DNA from: Clostridiales bacterium UBA2432
Lineage (GTDB): Bacteria > Bacillota > Clostridia > Lachnospirales > Vallitaleaceae
NCBI GenBank assembly: GCA_002342805.1
Contig: DDQW01000068.1
Span: forward strand, 124,001-188,000
DNA length: 64,000 nt
Direction: 5' to 3'
Program-made: the position numbers and the translations under genes
Shown: piece after piece, positions 1 through 9,935 of the stretch
How positions within the stretch are numbered: position 1 is the stretch's first letter
Layout of the letters: every line of letters starts with the position of its first letter
Notes under the pieces: generated by a model
Told to the model about the DNA's origin: nothing
Database searches by the model: none
What the model saw: only the letters and a program-made list of their open reading frames with translations

Positions 1-48
1 ATATAATACAATTAAGATGAAATAAAAAATATAGAGTCAGGTGATAAA

Positions 49-1869
49 ATGTTGTATATTACACGTCAAAAATTATCTGTATTTGTTAAAAGTATATTTG
101 TTAAATTTGTGCTGATGTTCATTGTGGTGGGATTAATCCCTATCATGGGCATGAGTTACTTGGTTTTCGAGAAAGTGCCTGAACTTTTGGAATCTTATAT
201 GGTGGCTAATTACGTCGAAGTTCTTAAGTATGCAGGTAAGAACATTGAACTTGAAATATCTTCTTATGACCAGATAACAAGAACAATATATGAATATGGT
301 CGTGCCGATAACGATACAGTAGCAGATGCAATTAGAGGTCAAGATTATTTTGACTTACCTAGTTACAGTGAAAAATTAATTGAAGAGTATATGAGATCAT
401 TGCTTTATTCTGACCAATACTTAGAAAGTGTTTTTTTACTTGACTCTGAATATGAAGTGTTTAAGTATTTTTCTAAAAGTGCTAGTTATTACTTTGAGAA
501 CATTGAAATGAGTACATTTAATAAATTCTCAAAGATTTTCAATGATAATCGAGCATTAACGATTTTGCCTACGCATAATGAAGAGTATTTTAATAAATCA
601 GATAAAATGGTTTTAACCTTTGCTAGGAATTACCTAGATGTGAATTATCTACCAGATAGAGAAGTTGTTGCAGCCACGTTAATGATTGATGTCAATCTTG
701 ACTTTGTTGATGAGATTATTAAACGTATGAATTTAGATGAGAATGGAAAAATATTCATTGTTGATACAGAAGGATATAATATCTATGATTCTGATAGAGA
801 TTATGAAACGGATGCGTATTCGCTTTATGTACAGAATAGTAATAACATACAAGATCAACTTTCAGGGTATCTTTTAAAGGAGGACAATTTTCTTTTCTAT
901 CAACATATCGAAAATACTGATTGGATCATGTTGTATAAAGTCGAAAAAAGTAATATTATGCGGTTAATTGATGACCTTAAATCGATAACAACATTTTTGT
1001 TAATTGTAATAATAATCACTCTAATATTTATTGCAATTACATTTTCAAAAAATCTATCTAAACCTCTTAAAAATATTATCGAACAAATGAAAGTCGTTTC
1101 AGATGGGGATTTTTCTACTCAAGTAAAAGTTAAAGGAACATATGAGGTCACTCAGTTGGCAGCTGCCTTTAACCAAATGACAGAACGACTAAAAAGTTAT
1201 ATCAATCAAGCATATGGAGCAAAAATCAAACAAAGAGAAGCAGAGTTAAATGGTATTAAAGCACAGATACGCCCTCATTATCTATATAATACATTAGAAA
1301 TAATTCGAATGAGTGCACTTGAAGAAGATGCTACGGAAACAAAAGAAATGATTGTTTCTCTTTCAGAACAATTAAAGTATGTTATTGGCCAATATGGAGA
1401 TTGTGTGTCTCTCGGCATGGAACTTGACATGATCAAAAATTATTTCAAGATTATAAAAGTTAGGTATGAAGGTCGAATAGCACTAGAAATAGATGTCCCA
1501 AAGGAATTTTATGATTATAAAGTATTAAAGCTGATTTTACAGCCTTTAGTAGAAAATGCAGTTATCCATGGAGTTAAACTAAAAAAAAGTAAAGGTAAAA
1601 TTAAGGTAAGTGCAAAATTAATTGAAAATGTACTTGAATTACAAGTCATTGATGATGGTGTCGGCATGAGTGAAAATTCTGTTCAAGAAATCAGGGCTTT
1701 ATTAAATAGTGACAAAATGGGTAAAGAACTAGATGGTAATTGGGAAAAAATTGGATTGAAAAATGTACATGATCGTATTCAAATGAATTACGGTGAGTCC
1801 TTTGGTCTATCAATAAGCAGTAAAGAAAAATTGGGTACAAGAATGAGCATACGGATTCCCGTGGAATGA
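49..1869 (+). CDS. YesM-type sensor histidine kinase
   Basis: Membrane sensor kinase of the YesM/LytS-like class, expected to pass an extracellular (probably sugar-related) signal to the regulator encoded next. A membrane segment at about residues 17-40 is followed by a large extracellular region with Cache-like character, a second membrane segment near 313-335, a HAMP linker (LSKPLKNIIEQM onward), a His_kinase domain whose site reads IRPHYLYNTL (His410; the family norm is INPHFLYNTL) and an ATPase domain with QPLVENAV and DDGVGM. AGGTG lies just before the start. The last codons overlap the following gene's region, so the two are co-transcribed. The ligand cannot be read from the sequence. 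Confidence 0.93.
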   Translation: MLYITRQKLSVFVKSIFVKFVLMFIVVGLIPIMGMSYLVFEKVPELLESYMVANYVEVLKYAGKNIELEISSYDQITRTIYEYGRADNDTVADAIRGQDYFDLPSYSEKLIEEYMRSLLYSDQYLESVFLLDSEYEVFKYFSKSASYYFENIEMSTFNKFSKIFNDNRALTILPTHNEEYFNKSDKMVLTFARNYLDVNYLPDREVVAATLMIDVNLDFVDEIIKRMNLDENGKIFIVDTEGYNIYDSDRDYETDAYSLYVQNSNNIQDQLSGYLLKEDNFLFYQHIENTDWIMLYKVEKSNIMRLIDDLKSITTFLLIVIIITLIFIAITFSKNLSKPLKNIIEQMKVVSDGDFSTQVKVKGTYEVTQLAAAFNQMTERLKSYINQAYGAKIKQREAELNGIKAQIRPHYLYNTLEIIRMSALEEDATETKEMIVSLSEQLKYVIGQYGDCVSLGMELDMIKNYFKIIKVRYEGRIALEIDVPKEFYDYKVLKLILQPLVENAVIHGVKLKKSKGKIKVSAKLIENVLELQVIDDGVGMSENSVQEIRALLNSDKMGKELDGNWEKIGLKNVHDRIQMNYGESFGLSISSKEKLGTRMSIRIPVE

Positions 1870-1877
1870 GGTGGCAT

Positions 1878-3428
1878 ATGTTTACAGCGATATTAGCAGA
1901 TGATGAACCTATTATTCTAAGAGGATTAGAAAGAATCATCGACTGGAAAAGTTTGGAAATAGAGATTATTGGAACGGCTCTTGACGGTAGTGAAGCTATG
2001 AAACTTATTGAGACTTTAAAACCGGATATTTTCATTTCAGATATTAATATGCCTAAATTTTCCGGAATTGAACTATTGAAGCAGCTAAAGGATAAAAAAT
2101 ATGCACCAAAGGTTATATTTATTAGCGGTTATCAAGAGTTTGAATATGCTAGAGATGCTCTTAAATATGGTGCTGTCGATTATTTGCTTAAGCCAATCAA
2201 TGAGAAGCAACTAACTCTTGCGCTTAAGTCAATTATTGCGGAGAAAATAGAAAAGAACGGATTAGAAGAACATAGGAAAGTTCACTTAACCCTTATAAAG
2301 GATGAAAAGACGGACACAGTTGAAAATGATTTGATTACTGCTAAGCAACATATTATTAATACCAAAAGTTATTTTAGTATGTTATGTTGTGGTTTTGATA
2401 ATAAAGTATCTGAAAAAGATGAAGATTTTGAAATAACCTTGTTTTCAACGATGAATAGGATAGAACAATGGTTAGAAGATATTGAAGGGCATTGGGTGTT
2501 TCATAAAAACAAGCGAATTTATATCTTAATTTATCATGAAGCGGAAAGAGAAGTAGAAGCCTTAGTTTCAAGAGTGCCAAATGAGCTTATTCATATGATA
2601 GCGAGTGAACTAGGTGTTTCTATCTCTGTAAGCACAGGTAAAATTGTTAAAGAAATCAATAAAATTAAAGAAAGTTATCAAATGGCTGAAGATGGAATGG
2701 AATTAAATTACTTTTACGGTAAGAAGGCGGTTATTAATTATCAAGAGAATCGTCATTATAAATATAACCTTGAAGATTATTATAGTGCTCAAATAAAAAT
2801 TTTAGATAGTATTATGTCCTATGATAAATCTAAAATTAATAGATCAGTTGTTTATTATATGGATATTGTTAAAGATATTTCTTTATGGGATAAAAAATCT
2901 GCAATTAATTATTGCTTGGCAACGGTTGTTTTTATTGTAAAACATATTAAAGATAGTGTTATTCAAATTGAAAATACTGATATTGAGTATATCAAAGGTA
3001 TATTAAATGCTACTTGTTATTATAATGAAATGATAGTAGCAATGAGCCAATATTTTGAAAAAATTTTAGATGAAATAGCTTCTATCGTTAGTTTAAATGA
3101 AAGCAGTGAAATCAATAAAGTTAAAAGTTATATACAAGAGCATTATAATGAAATAATTAAATTAGAAACCTTAGCTGATTTGGTTTATATGAATCCAAAT
3201 TATTTTAGTGGTTATTTCAAAAAACATGTAGGGGTTAAGTTTAAGGAATACTTGACGAATATAAGGATCAATGAAGCTGAGAAAATTATGATGTCTACAG
3301 ATAAAAAGATTTATGAAATAGCAGAAGCAGTTGGATTTAGTGATTACCGACATTTTAGTGAAGTGTTTAAAAAGATTAAAGGTAAAAGCCCTTCAGATTA
3401 CAAGAATGACATTTTGAAACTTAAGTAA
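1878..3428 (+). CDS. YesN-type response regulator, AraC output
   Basis: Partner regulator of the kinase just upstream. The N-terminal receiver carries the acidic pair D8/D9, phosphoacceptor Asp55 (SDINMP) and the YLLKP lysine. A long linker follows, then two AraC-type helix-turn-helix motifs in the last 100 residues (LADLVYMNPNYFSGYFKK and AEAVGFSDYRHFSEVFKK). I chose the ATG at 1878 because the protein then starts MFTAILADDE like its relatives, and GAGGTGG precedes it. An ATG at 1866 would add four residues. It presumably activates the local sulfatase/dehydrogenase operon or a transporter to the left of the window. Confidence 0.93.
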   Translation: MFTAILADDEPIILRGLERIIDWKSLEIEIIGTALDGSEAMKLIETLKPDIFISDINMPKFSGIELLKQLKDKKYAPKVIFISGYQEFEYARDALKYGAVDYLLKPINEKQLTLALKSIIAEKIEKNGLEEHRKVHLTLIKDEKTDTVENDLITAKQHIINTKSYFSMLCCGFDNKVSEKDEDFEITLFSTMNRIEQWLEDIEGHWVFHKNKRIYILIYHEAEREVEALVSRVPNELIHMIASELGVSISVSTGKIVKEINKIKESYQMAEDGMELNYFYGKKAVINYQENRHYKYNLEDYYSAQIKILDSIMSYDKSKINRSVVYYMDIVKDISLWDKKSAINYCLATVVFIVKHIKDSVIQIENTDIEYIKGILNATCYYNEMIVAMSQYFEKILDEIASIVSLNESSEINKVKSYIQEHYNEIIKLETLADLVYMNPNYFSGYFKKHVGVKFKEYLTNIRINEAEKIMMSTDKKIYEIAEAVGFSDYRHFSEVFKKIKGKSPSDYKNDILKLK

Positions 3429-3495
3429 ATTGATGTGACAAGAATTTTGAAGTTGAGAATTCAAAATATAATTACGTAGATATAGGAGGAGAGAA

Positions 3496-4956
3496 ATGCG
3501 TGTATTATTTATAGATATTGATACCTTGAGACCAGATCATATGGGATGTTACGGTTATCATAGAAACACAACACCAAACATAGACAAAATAGCTGAGGCA
3601 GGCACTCGCTTTACGAATTACTATACGTCAGATGCTCCGTGTTTACCTTCAAGAGCTGCACTAATTAGTGGTATGTTTGGTTTTAGAAATGGTGTGGTTG
3701 GTCATGGAGGAACGGCAGCAGATCGTAGATTAACCGGTGAAGCAAGAGGTTTTACAGACAATGTTGATGATGGATGCTTTCATAATATTTTTAGAAAAGC
3801 AGGGCTACATACTGTGTCCATTAGTTCTTTTCCGGAAAGGCATTCTGCATGGTGGTTTAATGCAGGACTTAATGAAACATATAATGTTGGTAAATTTGGA
3901 TTAGAGTCTGGGGAAGAAGTTATTCCGGTAGCAATAGATTGGTTGAACCGTAAAGGAGCTGAAGACGATTGGTACCTTCATGTACATTTATGGGATCCAC
4001 ATACACCCTATAGAGCACCTGAGAATTTTGGGGATCCTTTTAAAGATGAGCCTATTGTAGATTGGATAACCGATGATGTTTTTAAACACCATCAAAAACA
4101 TGTTGGGCCTCATTCAATTATGGAGACAGGTATGTATTCTGATGATCTAGGTGGAGATTTCCCTAGACAACCGGGTATGTGCCAAACCAAAGAAGAATTA
4201 GCTCAGTTCCTTAATGGCTATGATACCGGAATTTTATATTCTGATTTTCTTATTGGTCAAATAATTGATAAACTCAAAAAAATGAATATATATGAGAATA
4301 CAGCGATTATCATCACATCAGATCATGGTGAAAATATGGGTGAATTAGGTATTTATGCTGAACATGGGACTGCAGACCATGCTACATGTCATATTCCTAT
4401 GATTATTAAATGGCCTGGTATGCAAAAAAATGCAGTAGATGATGGCTTACACTACAATCTTGATTTACTCCCAACTTTAGCGAATATCATGAACGTGAAA
4501 AAGGAAGAGTATTGGGATGGAGAAAGCTTTAGTGAAAGTTTAAGGATTGGTGAAAATCAAGGAAGACCTCATTTGATTATTTCGCAAAATGCCCATGTAT
4601 GTCAAAGAAGTGCTAGATTTGACGATTGGTTATATATAAGAACTTACCATGATGGCTACCACCTTTTTGAGAAGGAAATGCTTTTTAACCTTAAAGATGA
4701 TCCATATGAGCAAAAAAATAGGAGCTCTGAAAAGGCAGAAGTCTGTGAAAAAGCTGCAAAGATTATTCTGGATTGGCAAGATGATCAAATGATGAAAGAC
4801 CCTACAAACCGAGATCCGATGTGGACAGTGATGAGTGAAGGTGGTCCTGAACATAGTAAGACTAATTTGAACGCCTATTTATTGAGACTTGAAGCAACCG
4901 GTCGAAGTGAAGGTGCACAAATTTTACGAAATAGGTATAATCATAGAAGCAAATAA
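3496..4956 (+). CDS. Sulfatase (formylglycine-dependent, S1 type)
   Basis: Hydrolyses sulfate esters, probably on imported sugars. The N-terminal metal-site segment (DIDTLRPDHMGCYG) and the maturation motif CLPSR (Cys49, converted to formylglycine) are present, as are SDHGENMGELG and the second metal/sulfate region. The length of 486 residues is normal for soluble S1 sulfatases. There is no signal peptide or membrane segment, so it should act in the cytoplasm. GGAGGAGA precedes the ATG. It lies 67 bp after the response regulator and 16 bp before the dehydrogenase gene, so it is likely in one operon. Cys-type maturation needs an anaerobic sulfatase-maturating enzyme, which is not encoded here. 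The exact substrate is unknown. Confidence 0.93.
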   Translation: MRVLFIDIDTLRPDHMGCYGYHRNTTPNIDKIAEAGTRFTNYYTSDAPCLPSRAALISGMFGFRNGVVGHGGTAADRRLTGEARGFTDNVDDGCFHNIFRKAGLHTVSISSFPERHSAWWFNAGLNETYNVGKFGLESGEEVIPVAIDWLNRKGAEDDWYLHVHLWDPHTPYRAPENFGDPFKDEPIVDWITDDVFKHHQKHVGPHSIMETGMYSDDLGGDFPRQPGMCQTKEELAQFLNGYDTGILYSDFLIGQIIDKLKKMNIYENTAIIITSDHGENMGELGIYAEHGTADHATCHIPMIIKWPGMQKNAVDDGLHYNLDLLPTLANIMNVKKEEYWDGESFSESLRIGENQGRPHLIISQNAHVCQRSARFDDWLYIRTYHDGYHLFEKEMLFNLKDDPYEQKNRSSEKAEVCEKAAKIILDWQDDQMMKDPTNRDPMWTVMSEGGPEHSKTNLNAYLLRLEATGRSEGAQILRNRYNHRSK

Positions 4957-4972
4957 AGAGGAGAACTTATTT

Positions 4973-5998
4973 ATGAGTATTGTAGGCGTAAAAAAGCTAA
5001 AAACACTAATAACCATTCAAGATCCTGATTTGATCAAAAACATCTTCTTACCAGAAGCACTGGAGAAGCTTGATCAGATAGCAGATGTCGACTGGCTACT
5101 ACCTGAATTACCATCTGAAGAAGAAAATCTAATTCATATTATTCAACCTTATGATGTCCTTATCGCTTCTTGGGGTTCTTTTCCAATTACAGAGAATATA
5201 CTCAAAAAAGCAACTAATCTAAAATTCATTGGTTATGCAGCCGGTTCTGTTACAAATTTCATTCCTATCAGCTTTTTTGAAACTAACATTACGTTAGTAA
5301 ACGCCAACCATATTTTAGCAAAGGCAACGGCAGAAGGTACTCTTGCACTCATGCATTATGGCGCTTGGCAATTCAATAGGATTGAAAAAAATCTTTCATC
5401 CGGAAAATGGAGTCAAAATAATAAAGAATCGGTACAAGGTATTAGTGGCCAAACTATTGGGCTTATTGGGTATGGCGCTATTAGCAAGGAAGTTATACGT
5501 CTTCTAGCTCCTTATGAGTGTACAATATTACTCTGTTCTTCACACTGCAGTGACATTGAAGCTGAGTCTTTGGGTATCCGCTTATGTGGTTTAAACGAGC
5601 TATTAAGAGAAAGCACAATTATTAGTCTTCATAACACATTAACTCAAGCAAGGCGAAATATGTTGGGATTTGAAGAGCTATCTCTTATACAAGAGGGGGC
5701 ATTGCTAATAAACACTGCTAGGGCTGCACTTATTGATGAAAATTCTTTATTGAAAGTCTTAAGGAAAGAAAAATTTAATGCAGTATTAGATGTTTTTCAT
5801 GAGGAACCCTTACCCCAGGATTCTATTTTATTGCAATTACCTAATGTCATATGCACACCACATATTGCAGCCTTTCCTTATCATTGGAAAAGTCAGCTAG
5901 GATTAGCAGTGGTTAATGATCTAATATCATGGCATAAGAACCAACCCCTTATAGGTAAAGTCACAAAATCTAAATATCGGTTTATGACTCGACAATAA
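4973..5998 (+). CDS. D-2-hydroxyacid dehydrogenase family protein
   Basis: NAD(P)-dependent reductase of 2-keto acids (PGDH/GRHPR-like fold). It has the nucleotide-binding motif GLIGYGAIS and the three family catalytic residues in context: Arg in INTARAAL, Glu in DVFHEEPLP and His in CTPHIAAF. I placed the start at the ATG at 4973, behind AAAGAGGAG. The frame is open further upstream into the sulfatase gene, but no good ribosome site is there. It directly follows a sulfatase, so the substrate may be an acid formed in the same glycan pathway (for example a sugar-acid-derived 2-keto acid). That link is inference. The protein has 341 residues and no signal peptide. Confidence 0.88.
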   Translation: MSIVGVKKLKTLITIQDPDLIKNIFLPEALEKLDQIADVDWLLPELPSEEENLIHIIQPYDVLIASWGSFPITENILKKATNLKFIGYAAGSVTNFIPISFFETNITLVNANHILAKATAEGTLALMHYGAWQFNRIEKNLSSGKWSQNNKESVQGISGQTIGLIGYGAISKEVIRLLAPYECTILLCSSHCSDIEAESLGIRLCGLNELLRESTIISLHNTLTQARRNMLGFEELSLIQEGALLINTARAALIDENSLLKVLRKEKFNAVLDVFHEEPLPQDSILLQLPNVICTPHIAAFPYHWKSQLGLAVVNDLISWHKNQPLIGKVTKSKYRFMTRQ

Positions 5999-6321
5999 TT
6001 CCAAGAAACAAAAGTAAATGTGTCGAGATACTTGCAAGAGTCCATGAGCATACATCCAATCGTTATTAAGAAGTCAACGACTCTATTGATAAACGACCAA
6101 CGGTACCAACGTGGTGTTGAATCTATGCAGTTGAAACTTTTTTTGAATGGATCCATAAAAACAAGGAAAAATGCTCCCAAAATTAGAAACCCTTCCAGAG
6201 TACATCTAAAGGAAAAAATAAGCGTAACAGTTATAGATATTATGATATAAAAAAAATGAATGCTAGAGCCGACTGGTTTACCGTTTACTAGGTTTCTTAG
6301 TTTATGGACCAATTTATTTGA
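5999..6321. other. 323-bp intergenic stretch, no recognisable gene
   Basis: Lies between convergent genes (dehydrogenase on +, kinase on -). Both strands carry open frames: a 76-codon one on + (6020-6250) and a longer hydrophobic one on - (5893-6312). Neither has a ribosome site or a family I recognise. The minus frame overlaps the end of the dehydrogenase gene. A worn transposon or gene remnant is possible, but I could not identify one. Confidence 0.4.
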
Positions 6322-8121
6322 TTACATTTCTTTAACAGCAGGAAAAGTTATACTTACAAGTGAGCCTTGATTCTGGTTGCTTTTTATGGAGACACCGTAT
6401 TCTTCGCCGAATATTAATTTTACACGTTGATTAATGTTTCGAAGGCCGATGTGTTCAACTTCTACAGTGTAATCTACTGCTAATAACCCATTGATTTCAC
6501 TTAGTTTTTCACTGTTTATACCGACGCCGTCATCTTCTACTTCAACACATATGCTATCACCATCTAAAAAACATTTTATGCTTATATTACCTTTTTGTCT
6601 TTTAGGCTTAATACCGTGGTAGACAGCATTTTCTACTAATGGTTGAATGGAAAGTTTTACAATCTTATATTCTAATACTTCTTCTTTAATATCCCAGATT
6701 ACATCAAACTTATGCGGATACCTTATCTCAAGTAAAAAGAGGTATTTTTTTACATATTCAAGTTCATTTTCAATCAAAATCAGATGGTCTTTAGTGTCTA
6801 GGCTTAATCGGAATAGATCACCAAGAGATGCAACCATTGCTGAAACTTTGTTATCACTATTAGTAAGGCCAATTGCTGTCCAGTTGATTGTATCAAGTGT
6901 ATTAATTAGAAAATGTGGATTGATTTGATACTGTAGGGCAACGGTTTGTGCCTTGTTTAAAAGTGATAGTTTCTGTTCTAGTTCATATTCCATTTCATGA
7001 TTTGTTTTTGCGCTTTTTAAAATTGTATTGATGATATATTTTGTTTCATTAATATTTTCTTGGTCTTCGGTTCCTTGAGTTAGAAATTCTAAGCCGTTTG
7101 AATTGTCTATAATTGACATAATGTTACGTAAAGGTTCATAGGTTTTTATGGATATTAAGAAAGAGGCAATAGCGGATAATAAAACACTAATAAAGACAAA
7201 TAGAATGAAGTATCTACGCATTTTTGAGAACTGAGCATCAAAGCTTTCCAAAGGCAGGGATAGAACATATTTGTATGGACCAAATTCAGAGTCTACCATG
7301 GTTATCACCTTTTTTTTGTCGTTAAATGTATAGATTGATAAGTCCCTGTTGCTTGAGTAATCAAAATCACTAAACTCATTTAGATCAAGTAGATTTTTAC
7401 CGACATTTTCAAGGTTTTTATTGTATAAGATTATTCCGTCACTATCGATGAGACTAAGATTTTCCGAAAAACTGCTATCAATAATTCCAGTCACATCCCC
7501 TAGTGCTGCGGCATCAATATTAATGACTACGGCACCTAAGACTTTACCTTCTATTGAACTAATAGTTTTTATATAAGTTAGAACGTAAGGATAGATATCC
7601 TTGTATTTCCTAGGTACAAGCCAGCTACTGTTAGTATTTTTCTTGGCGTTATAGCTTTCATACCAAGTCATATCATTAAAGTTATCGATATTGCCGAAGT
7701 CTGAACTAGATATAATATACTCATTTAATTCAGAAAAAATGATAATAGAATGTAAGTACTTATAAATCAATACAAATGGTTTCAAATCATCTTGAATACT
7801 TTGGACAGATTTGTACAAGTCAATATCTGAATTGTATTCTGGGATAAAATATTTTGATTTATCCATATTGATAATCATTGCTGCAAGTTTGTTAGATTCT
7901 TCTAGAATAGTATCTGTATAATCTCTGACTCTGAGTACACTATTACTATTGAATGTATTGATTTCTTTCATTACATAATTGGTAGAGTATTCAAAGACTA
8001 TAACATTTAAGACGATTAGTGGAAATATGAATAGTAGGTTTATAATCAAAAAATTTCTTATGAAAATACTTTGGAATTTAAAGTTCAATATTTGATGCCA
8101 TATTTTTTGCTTTTTATTCAT
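6322..8121 (-). CDS. YesM-type sensor histidine kinase
   Basis: Sensor kinase of the same class as the one at 49-1869 but only distantly similar in the extracellular part. There is a membrane segment near residues 18-45, an extracellular sensor region to about 300, a second membrane segment near 305-330, a His_kinase site INPHFLINTL (His403), and an ATPase domain with QPLVENAVYHG and DDGVGI. It is the second gene of a regulator-kinase operon, with its first 8 bp overlapping the end of the regulator gene. The pair is divergent from the ABC importer at 9936-13516, which it probably controls. Confidence 0.93.
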   Translation of the reverse strand: MNKKQKIWHQILNFKFQSIFIRNFLIINLLFIFPLIVLNVIVFEYSTNYVMKEINTFNSNSVLRVRDYTDTILEESNKLAAMIINMDKSKYFIPEYNSDIDLYKSVQSIQDDLKPFVLIYKYLHSIIIFSELNEYIISSSDFGNIDNFNDMTWYESYNAKKNTNSSWLVPRKYKDIYPYVLTYIKTISSIEGKVLGAVVINIDAAALGDVTGIIDSSFSENLSLIDSDGIILYNKNLENVGKNLLDLNEFSDFDYSSNRDLSIYTFNDKKKVITMVDSEFGPYKYVLSLPLESFDAQFSKMRRYFILFVFISVLLSAIASFLISIKTYEPLRNIMSIIDNSNGLEFLTQGTEDQENINETKYIINTILKSAKTNHEMEYELEQKLSLLNKAQTVALQYQINPHFLINTLDTINWTAIGLTNSDNKVSAMVASLGDLFRLSLDTKDHLILIENELEYVKKYLFLLEIRYPHKFDVIWDIKEEVLEYKIVKLSIQPLVENAVYHGIKPKRQKGNISIKCFLDGDSICVEVEDDGVGINSEKLSEINGLLAVDYTVEVEHIGLRNINQRVKLIFGEEYGVSIKSNQNQGSLVSITFPAVKEM

Positions 8122-9724
8122 CTAAATTTAAGTCCTCCTTAACTATTTTCATCTGGTAATTACTAGGTGAAGAACCAGTATAATTTTTAAAGACTCTGGA
8201 AAAATATTTACTGTTTTTGTAACCTACTAGGATAGATATTTCGGAAATTTTATGATTTGAATGCCTCATAATATCAATGGCCTTCATCATTCGTAACTTG
8301 ATAAGATAGTTACTGAAATTTTCCCCTGTTTCCTGTTTAAATAATCGGGAAAAATAGGCTGGATTCAAGTACACATGTGAAGCAACATCAGCAAGTGATA
8401 AATCTTGGCTGAATCTTTCATTAATAAATTCAAGTGCCTTAGTGATGAATAATTTGTTTGAATTCTCGGCATCTGGTAAAATTTGTTCGATGATAATTTC
8501 AGACATTTCTCTTGTCCATTGCTTGATACCATCAATACTTACAGTTTGTATTAAATTACTATAGTCGAATTTTTCCTGGCGCACTTTTTGAACACTAGCA
8601 TGAATACTGCTCAAACTATTAAAAATATCCATAAAAAGATTGATTATAAAGTTGTGGATATAACTTGTAGGATAAAGTTTTAATTTATCAATCATATTAT
8701 TAGAGAGACTAAAAGCTGCTGATGCATCGCAGGATAATATAGAAGCTTTAAATATTTTCTTTTGTTCAATTAGTACTGGATCATTTAGTATAAGCTCACT
8801 ATTATTATCTGTTGTTGAATCAATATAGTAGATTGGAATAGCTTCCATACTTTTTGTTAGTTCGTAAATATTTGAATAGCACTTAACTTTAACTATTTCT
8901 AGTTCCAAGTTGAAAATACTGCTTACATTGTTTTTAATTGTATTTAGATAATTTCGAACTGAAATATCCATACTTTCTATTGATAGGTCACTATTTCCTA
9001 TACCTATTATTTTAAAACATCCTTGAGTTATTACTAGGGTGAAGTACTTAGTGTTTTCACTTTCACCGGCAAGGATATTATGTAATGCATTATCAAGCCG
9101 GTCTTTACCGTATTCCCACTTGTTTTCAACGTATTCGCTGTAGTTCTCTAAATTAATATCTATAAGGCTGAATGGACATTTATTAACATCTATATCAAAG
9201 TCTAGGAATTTAATTCTTTTATCTATTTCCATGGTGTCTATTAAGGCACCCATAATTAAATCTCGGAAAAACTCTTCCTGTAATAGGTCGAAAATTTCAT
9301 CGATTTGTTTAGCTTTCTTAAGTTGATTCTCAGTTTCTTCTTTTTGTAAAGTGAGACTTTCACATATGTTTTCAAAAACACGGGTAATCTCCGTTACTCT
9401 TATAGGTTTTAGTATATAATTAACGACATTAAATGCAATCGCCTGTTTGGCAAATTCGAATTCTTTATAGCCGCTTATGAGAACAACCTTGATTTTAGGC
9501 ATATAATTATAAATATATTCGGCTAGTTCTATACCTGAAATTTCAATCATTTTTATATCTGTAAGTACAACATCTACGTCATTTGTTTGAATATATTCAA
9601 TAGCTTCTCGTCCATCTTCAAAAGAGGCAACAACTTTAAAATTAAGTGACATCCAGTCGACATAATCTTTCAATCCTTCTCGTATAGTTTGTTCATCATC
9701 TACTATTATAAGCTTATATAGCAA
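8114..9724 (-). CDS. YesN-type response regulator, AraC output
   Basis: Receiver domain with D9/D10, phosphoacceptor Asp56 (LTDIKM) and YILKP. A long variable middle is followed by a C-terminal AraC domain (VASHVYLNPAYFSRLFKQ, ILVGYKNSKYFSRVFKN). The start appears to be TTG at 9724, because the protein then begins MLYKLIIVDDE as expected, a GGTGAAAT ribosome site precedes it, and no in-frame ATG fits. It precedes and overlaps its kinase gene. Divergent transcription from the importer genes suggests it binds within 9725-9935. Confidence 0.92.
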   Translation of the reverse strand: MLYKLIIVDDEQTIREGLKDYVDWMSLNFKVVASFEDGREAIEYIQTNDVDVVLTDIKMIEISGIELAEYIYNYMPKIKVVLISGYKEFEFAKQAIAFNVVNYILKPIRVTEITRVFENICESLTLQKEETENQLKKAKQIDEIFDLLQEEFFRDLIMGALIDTMEIDKRIKFLDFDIDVNKCPFSLIDINLENYSEYVENKWEYGKDRLDNALHNILAGESENTKYFTLVITQGCFKIIGIGNSDLSIESMDISVRNYLNTIKNNVSSIFNLELEIVKVKCYSNIYELTKSMEAIPIYYIDSTTDNNSELILNDPVLIEQKKIFKASILSCDASAAFSLSNNMIDKLKLYPTSYIHNFIINLFMDIFNSLSSIHASVQKVRQEKFDYSNLIQTVSIDGIKQWTREMSEIIIEQILPDAENSNKLFITKALEFINERFSQDLSLADVASHVYLNPAYFSRLFKQETGENFSNYLIKLRMMKAIDIMRHSNHKISEISILVGYKNSKYFSRVFKNYTGSSPSNYQMKIVKEDLNLDE

Positions 9725-9935
9725 AACAATTTCACCACGCTTTCATTCAAATTATGTAGGGAAATGTACATAGACACATATATTGACTTAAGTATAACAA
9801 AATATATGGATAGGTACAACAATTAAGAAATATGGTAAATATATGTGCCCTAAAGTAAAAATAATGGCGTTTTAATATGTAAGTCTTAAGTCTATAATAT
9901 ATATATAAACCAAACAATTATTGGAGGAATTTAAT
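9725..9935. promoter_or_regulatory. Divergent promoter region, regulator / ABC importer
   Basis: A 211-bp A/T-rich spacer between the YesN gene (-) and the ABC permease gene (+). A TATAAT at 9893-9898 is a likely -10 element for the importer operon, with no good -35, as is common for promoters that need an activator. GGAGG at 9923-9927 is the permease ribosome site. The YesN operator was not identified. Confidence 0.45.
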
